This document shows, piece after piece, positions 59,660 to 64,000 of a stretch of DNA of 64,000 nucleotides. Under the pieces are notes generated by a model. It was given only the letters and a program-made list of their open reading frames with translations, did not search any database and was not told the origin of the DNA. Origin of the DNA: Methanoregula sp. (GTDB lineage: Archaea; Halobacteriota; Methanomicrobia; Methanomicrobiales; Methanospirillaceae); assembly GCA_041645435.1 (NCBI GenBank), contig JBAZQB010000003.1, positions 365,998 to 429,997 of the forward strand, read 5' to 3'. Position 1 is the stretch's first letter; each line of letters begins with the position of its first letter. A program made the translations under genes and the position numbers.

Positions 59660-61572
59660 AGGAACACCCCCCGCAACGCGGTTGCAATAAACATGATGCC
59701 GATGATGGCTGAACAGATCCAGATCCCTGCGGTTCTGAGTTTTGTTTCACCGAAATACTCGTGGAGATAATAGTTGGAGAGCACTGTCTTTTTCTGCATG
59801 CCCAGAGACCCGGAGAATCGCATATCGTGGGTGGTAGTTCTGCCACCCATGTAGGGGGGCACATGCTTGTGCTTTCTCTGGGGTATCAGGATGCTCAACG
59901 GGAGGCCAACGAGGAGGAGGAGCATCAGGATCATGATGGTGATATTGCCGAGCGACAGCTGGGCTACGTGACCATAATTTGCCATGAGATAGGGTTCGAG
60001 AAGTTTTGTCGACAGCAGCGGGAAGACCAGCGTGGTGATGATCGAGAGCCCGGCAAGTGATACCAGAGCTGCCCACTCGCTGTGATCAACTTCCCCTTCA
60101 ATGTTCTTACTGTCAGAAGTAACGGCAATAATCTTGCCCATCCATTTGGTCCAGAAGAAGACCGTCATGGCGCTGCCAAAGGCAAGAATGATGACAAACA
60201 GGAAACCGTAGGGTACATCGATGAACGCCCGTATTGCCGCCCACTTGGAGATCAGCATACCAAACGGTGCAAGGAACATACCGGCGATACCAATCACCAT
60301 CATTGCAGCAATTCTGGGCATGCGCACGATGAGCCCATTCATGTCATCGATCTCGCGGCTCTTGATCCGGTGTTCGACAGATCCGACCGAGAGGAAGAGC
60401 AGAGATTTGGAGATAGCGTGGAACACAATCAGGAGGATTGCAGCCCAGATCGCCTCGTAGGTTCCGATCCCGGCGCAGGCAACAATGAGACCGAGGTTTG
60501 CTATAGTTGAATAGGCAAGTACCCGTTTTGCATTGCTCTGTGATATCGCAATACCGGACGCGATAAGGAAGGTGAGCGCTCCTACCATGGCTATCAGATA
60601 TCCCGTGAAGGTGGACTGGAAGATGGGGGCAAGCCTGACGAGAATATAGACACCGGCTTTGACCATGGTGCTGGAGTGGAGGAGTGCCGAAACCGGAGTC
60701 GGTGCCACCATCGCTCCTACAAGCCAGGAGGAGAACGGCAGCTGGGCTGCCTTGGTGAGACCGGCAAACCCGATAAGAGCTGCCGGAATGAGGGCTATGA
60801 CTTTGCCGGATGCGAGCAGCGTGTCAAGTCCCATGATACCGTTGCCGAACATGGCAAGGTAGATGATAGCGCCGGCAAATGCAACCCCGCCAAGCAGGTT
60901 CATCCACAGGGCAGAAAAGGCATTATTGGTGGCTTCCTCGGTCTTTGTATACCCGATCAGGAGGAAGGAACACAGCGTAGTGACTTCCCAGAAGAAATAG
61001 ACCCAGAGGATATTGTTGGAGAAGACCAGCCCGAACATGGCTGCGATGAAGATAAACATGATCGCAAAGAACCATGGTCGCCGGTCCGGCATCTCCGGGT
61101 GGTGTTCGTGGAAGAACTTCATGTACCCCAGCGAATACACGCAGATGAGACTGCCGATGATGCCGATGATCAGTGCAAGGATATTGGAGAATTCATCGAT
61201 GAACAGGTTCGACTGGACGTGGATGGTGTGGGCGTATACCAGTTCGAAGTAGAGCATCACTACGGACTGGACAAGGATGAGCCCCACGACAAGCCACTTT
61301 TTGTGCACGATACCGAGATACAGGATGAATACGGCAATCAGCATCTCAAGGATGAACATGAGAATACCGGTCGGCTCTCCTGGAATGATCGAGACCAGCA
61401 GGGCCCCCTTATTATAGGTCGATATCAACAGGTAGACACTGACAATCCCAATCGCCAGTGCGGACAGTTTCACAATCCAGTCGCGTTCGATGTCTTTTTT
61501 TGCCAGAAACAAAAAGAACGCGGCAATGAGCGGAAACAGGATGAGAAATATTAACAGCTGCGCAAGTTGCAC
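59656..61572 (-). CDS. echA: Ech hydrogenase membrane subunit EchA (NuoL-like antiporter module)
   Basis: A 638-aa protein with about 16 helices. Glu in VYFFWEVTTLCSF, Lys in AGLTKAAQLPFSSWL and Lys in HSSTMVKAGVYILVR are the ion-channel residues. This is the only antiporter-like subunit of Ech, against three in the Mbh-type enzyme. The start is GTG (61570-61572) with a strong ribosome site AAGGAGG (61580-61586), so the operon has a short leader; an AT-rich TATA-like stretch is at 61601-61620. Confidence 0.94.
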   Translation of the reverse strand: MQLAQLLIFLILFPLIAAFFLFLAKKDIERDWIVKLSALAIGIVSVYLLISTYNKGALLVSIIPGEPTGILMFILEMLIAVFILYLGIVHKKWLVVGLILVQSVVMLYFELVYAHTIHVQSNLFIDEFSNILALIIGIIGSLICVYSLGYMKFFHEHHPEMPDRRPWFFAIMFIFIAAMFGLVFSNNILWVYFFWEVTTLCSFLLIGYTKTEEATNNAFSALWMNLLGGVAFAGAIIYLAMFGNGIMGLDTLLASGKVIALIPAALIGFAGLTKAAQLPFSSWLVGAMVAPTPVSALLHSSTMVKAGVYILVRLAPIFQSTFTGYLIAMVGALTFLIASGIAISQSNAKRVLAYSTIANLGLIVACAGIGTYEAIWAAILLIVFHAISKSLLFLSVGSVEHRIKSREIDDMNGLIVRMPRIAAMMVIGIAGMFLAPFGMLISKWAAIRAFIDVPYGFLFVIILAFGSAMTVFFWTKWMGKIIAVTSDSKNIEGEVDHSEWAALVSLAGLSIITTLVFPLLSTKLLEPYLMANYGHVAQLSLGNITIMILMLLLLVGLPLSILIPQRKHKHVPPYMGGRTTTHDMRFSGSLGMQKKTVLSNYYLHEYFGETKLRTAGIWICSAIIGIMFIATALRGVFL

Positions 61573-62051
61573 CAGATACCCTCCTTCAAAGAATATGCGA
61601 ATTTATCATTATTAATCATAGTGAATTGTGCGTGGCCGGCAGAATGTGAAAAAACCTGCAACAAAATCGATAATTCATGAAAAAACACCGGAAAATGAGG
61701 GAAAAGCGGAAAATCAGATAAAAAATAGTAAAAAAATCAGAAAAACAAGAGCACCGTCTGCCTTCAGGTGTAATACCAGGATGTGGTGCAGGGCCGGAAT
61801 AATGATAAAAGTTTAATGTCTCAAAAAAGCACTAATGATCTCTTAGGATGGGTTGTGGAAAAAATCGGGGATATCCCGGGAACCGTTGCGCCCTCCTTTG
61901 GTTCCGGTCTGGCAGAATAGTGCCGATGCCAATTTATCATACCTGGTGTGTTACCCGGATCCTCTTCCAGCGGTACGGTCTCGTGCGGTCAATACGCTAG
62001 TAGTCCCGTTAGGTTGCAGGACTCCTGCCGGCACAGCAGGGAGGTCATGGA
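61573..62051. other. Divergent promoter region of ech and the pyrophosphatase gene
   Basis: About 480 bases between divergent genes. The ech side has the TATA-like stretch and ribosome site noted above. On the other side, GATAAAAGTTTAA (61804-61816) is a TATA candidate for hppA, giving a leader of about 210 bases, long for this genome. In it, GCAGG (62016-62020) and CCTGC (62024-62028) form a small stem just before the ribosome site GGGAGGT (62039-62045). Frames in this stretch have no recognisable product. Confidence 0.45.
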
Positions 62052-64000
62052 ATGATCGACTTTGTATTACTCATCGTAATTGCGATATGTATCATCGCAC
62101 TGGGACTCGCAGCAATCCTGACGCGTAACCTCCTCTCACAGGATCAGGGAACGCCCAAGATGCGCGAGGTTGCCGATGCGATCCGGGTGGGTGCAGAAGC
62201 ATTCATCAAGCGCCAGTATTCGACTATCGCCGTGCTTGCCATTGTATCTGCAGTGGTGATCTTTGCTATTTATTATCTCACCGGACAACAGGCGATTGCC
62301 CTCGCTACGGCAGCTGCTTTTATCGTCGGTGCAACCTGCAGCGCAGTTGCCGGCGTCGTTGCCATGTGGATTGCCGTAAGGACCAACATCCGCACGGCAG
62401 CAGCAGCCCAGACCAGTGATGGGAAGGCACTTGACTTCTCGTTCCGCGGCGGGGCCATCTCCGGCCTGATCATCACCTCGATGTCACTCCTTGGTGTCTC
62501 GCTCACCTACATTGCACTCGGTGCAGACCCGACCCATACCCCGTTCGTCATCATCGGGTTCGCCTTCGGTGCCTCGTTCGTGGCACTCTTTGCCCAGCTC
62601 GGTGGCGGCATCTACACGAAAGCCGCTGACGTCGGTGCAGACATTGTCGGCAAAATCGAGGCCGGTATCCCCGAAGACGATGTCCGGAACCCGGCCACTA
62701 TTGCAGATCTCGTCGGCGACAATGTCGGTGACTGTGCAGGCCGTGGCGCTGACCTCTTCGAGTCCACTGCAGCCGAGAACATCGGTGCAATGATCCTCGG
62801 TGTCGCGCTCTTCCCCATCTTCGGCGTGAACGGTATCCTCTTCCCGATTGTCATGTGTTCGCTCGGTCTCCTCGCGAGTATGATCGGTATCCTTTCCGTC
62901 AAGGGAGTCGATGGTGCCGACCCGATGGACGCCATGAACCGCGGGTACTACATCACTGCAATCATCTCTGCGTTCTTCCTCTTTGGCGGAGTCTATTACC
63001 TCCTCGGTGCAACACCCGGCTGGATGTACTTCGTCCTTGCAGGTCTCATTGGTATTGCCCTTTCCGTAGCCTTCCTCAGGGTCACCCTCTACTATACCGA
63101 CCACCACTACCGGCCGGTGCAGGATATAGCTGACGCTTCTGAGACCGGCGCGGGGACCAACCTCATCATGGGATTCTCGGTCGGTCTCGAGACCACCGCG
63201 GTTCCGGCTGTCCTTATCGGTGTGTCCCTCCTCGCTTCGTACTGGTGCGGGACCATGACCGGTATCCCTCAGGGCGGCCTCTACGGCACTGCCGTTGCAA
63301 CCATCGGTATGCTGATGGTCTGTGCCTATGTCCTTACCATGGACACCTTCGGCCCTATTGCCGACAATGCCGGCGGGATCGTCGAGATGAGCCAGGCCCC
63401 TGACGAAGTCAGGCACCGCATGGACAAGCTCGATGCAGCCGGCAACACCACAAAGGCACTTACCAAAGGGTATGCCATCGGCAGCGCGTCCCTCGCGGTA
63501 TTCCTGCTTTTCAACGCCTACATGGCTGACATTGCCAAGCTCACCGGCAAGGCATTCGATGTTGTCAACCTGGCAAACGTAAACGTCTTTGTCGGGGCAC
63601 TCATCGGCGCAATGCTCGTCTTCCTCTTTGCAAGCCTCGCCATCCGCGCAGTCTCCAAGACCGCACAGTCCGTGATCGATGCAGTCCGCATCCAGTTCAA
63701 GGACCCCGCAATTATGGCAGGCACCAAGAAGCCAGACTATGCAGCAGTTATCGATATCACCACCCAGGGTGCGCTGAAGAACATGGTCCTTCCTGGCGCC
63801 CTTGTGATCGTGTTCCCCATCATCATCGGTGTCACCATGAAGTACGAAGCCCTCGCCGGCTTCCTCATGGTAGCAACCATCACCGGTATCCTGATGGCAC
63901 TCATCCTCAACAACAGTGGTGGTGCATGGGACAATGCCAAGAAATACATCGAGACCGGTGTCCATGGCGGCAAGAAGAGCGAGGCCCACAAGGCAGCCGT
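62052..64000 (+). CDS. hppA: Membrane-bound proton-pumping pyrophosphatase (partial, runs off window)
   Basis: The open frame from ATG 62052 runs to the window end (649 codons), close to full length. DVGADIVGKIEAGIPEDDVR and NPATIADLVGDNVGDCAGRG are the PPi/Mg binding loops of membrane pyrophosphatases, and multiple helices lie between. At residues 464-469 it reads GNTTKA; Lys at this place marks the K+-independent H+-pumping class (Ala marks the K+-dependent class). It couples PPi hydrolysis, such as PPi from acetyl-CoA synthetase, to proton export. Ribosome site GGGAGGT lies 7 bases before the ATG. Codon use is strongly biased, as in highly expressed genes. Confidence 0.95.
   Translation, partial: MIDFVLLIVIAICIIALGLAAILTRNLLSQDQGTPKMREVADAIRVGAEAFIKRQYSTIAVLAIVSAVVIFAIYYLTGQQAIALATAAAFIVGATCSAVAGVVAMWIAVRTNIRTAAAAQTSDGKALDFSFRGGAISGLIITSMSLLGVSLTYIALGADPTHTPFVIIGFAFGASFVALFAQLGGGIYTKAADVGADIVGKIEAGIPEDDVRNPATIADLVGDNVGDCAGRGADLFESTAAENIGAMILGVALFPIFGVNGILFPIVMCSLGLLASMIGILSVKGVDGADPMDAMNRGYYITAIISAFFLFGGVYYLLGATPGWMYFVLAGLIGIALSVAFLRVTLYYTDHHYRPVQDIADASETGAGTNLIMGFSVGLETTAVPAVLIGVSLLASYWCGTMTGIPQGGLYGTAVATIGMLMVCAYVLTMDTFGPIADNAGGIVEMSQAPDEVRHRMDKLDAAGNTTKALTKGYAIGSASLAVFLLFNAYMADIAKLTGKAFDVVNLANVNVFVGALIGAMLVFLFASLAIRAVSKTAQSVIDAVRIQFKDPAIMAGTKKPDYAAVIDITTQGALKNMVLPGALVIVFPIIIGVTMKYEALAGFLMVATITGILMALILNNSGGAWDNAKKYIETGVHGGKKSEAHKAA

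Noticed and set aside
61628..62128. Two short plus-strand frames upstream of hppA
   Set aside because: One is a basic A-rich low-complexity frame; the other overlaps the hppA start in another frame. Neither has a family or ribosome site support.
62484..63989. A 501-codon open frame on the minus strand opposite the pyrophosphatase gene
   Set aside because: Its product is a low-complexity Asp/Glu/Gly/Cys/His-rich sequence caused by the strong codon bias of hppA on the other strand; no family resemblance and no promoter.

Overview
The window is chromosomal DNA of a hydrogenotrophic methanogenic archaeon, most likely of the order Methanomicrobiales (Methanoregula-like). The basis is two F420 side-chain/chromophore (CofH) genes, an archaeal RibC, the archaeal DNA polymerase D small subunit, a complete six-gene ech hydrogenase operon, a second Mbh-type hydrogenase, archaeal TATA promoters with short or absent leaders, and a moderately GC-rich base composition. 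The genus is inference; no marker RNA gene is present.

Layout. 1-6.1 kb: partial ADP-ribosylglycohydrolase, acetate activation (acs) with an OFA-type transporter, an ATP-NAD-kinase-like protein and an orphan trpB2. 6.6-10.3 kb: a four-gene cluster of Yip1 protein, secreted CARDB-like protein, ABC ATPase and MacB-like permease. 10.3-14.9 kb: methyltransferase, then an overlapping operon of class V aminotransferase, ribC, ribH and class I aminotransferase, divergent from purE. 15-20.9 kb: assorted single genes, including two LEA14-like paralogues around a DUF3795 protein.

20.9-25.9 kb is an accessory region. It holds a 1.3-kb non-coding stretch with a 25-nt-period array of dyad-symmetric repeats lying between direct repeats of a LEA14 gene end, then a roughly 190-bp G-rich tandem repeat, an AT-rich foreign-looking membrane protein gene, two decayed copies of the thiC 3' end around a methyltransferase, and a HepT/MntA toxin-antitoxin pair. 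25.9-38.6 kb returns to housekeeping genes (thiC, MBL hydrolase, iron-sulfur flavoprotein, two cofH, signal peptidase, LysE, polymerase D small subunit) plus an orphan BMP-type binding protein and a sensor kinase fused to an acetyltransferase domain.

39-64 kb is a bioenergetic block: (i) a 12-gene Mbh-type membrane [NiFe]-hydrogenase operon ending in its own maturation protease and containing a 1095-aa fusion of two antiporter-like subunits; (ii) a Na,K-ATPase-like P-type ATPase co-transcribed with two TrkA proteins; (iii) an orphan A-type ATPase subunit I; (iv) echABCDEF; (v) a membrane pyrophosphatase with the K+-independent signature, cut by the window end. Together these link ferredoxin/H2 redox chemistry, ion gradients and K+/Na+ balance.

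The strongest candidates for something undescribed are the iteron-like array with its flanking gene-end duplication, the adjacent G-rich repeat, the P2C ATPase-TrkA operon and the kinase-GNAT fusion. No tRNA, rRNA, CRISPR array or intact insertion sequence was seen.
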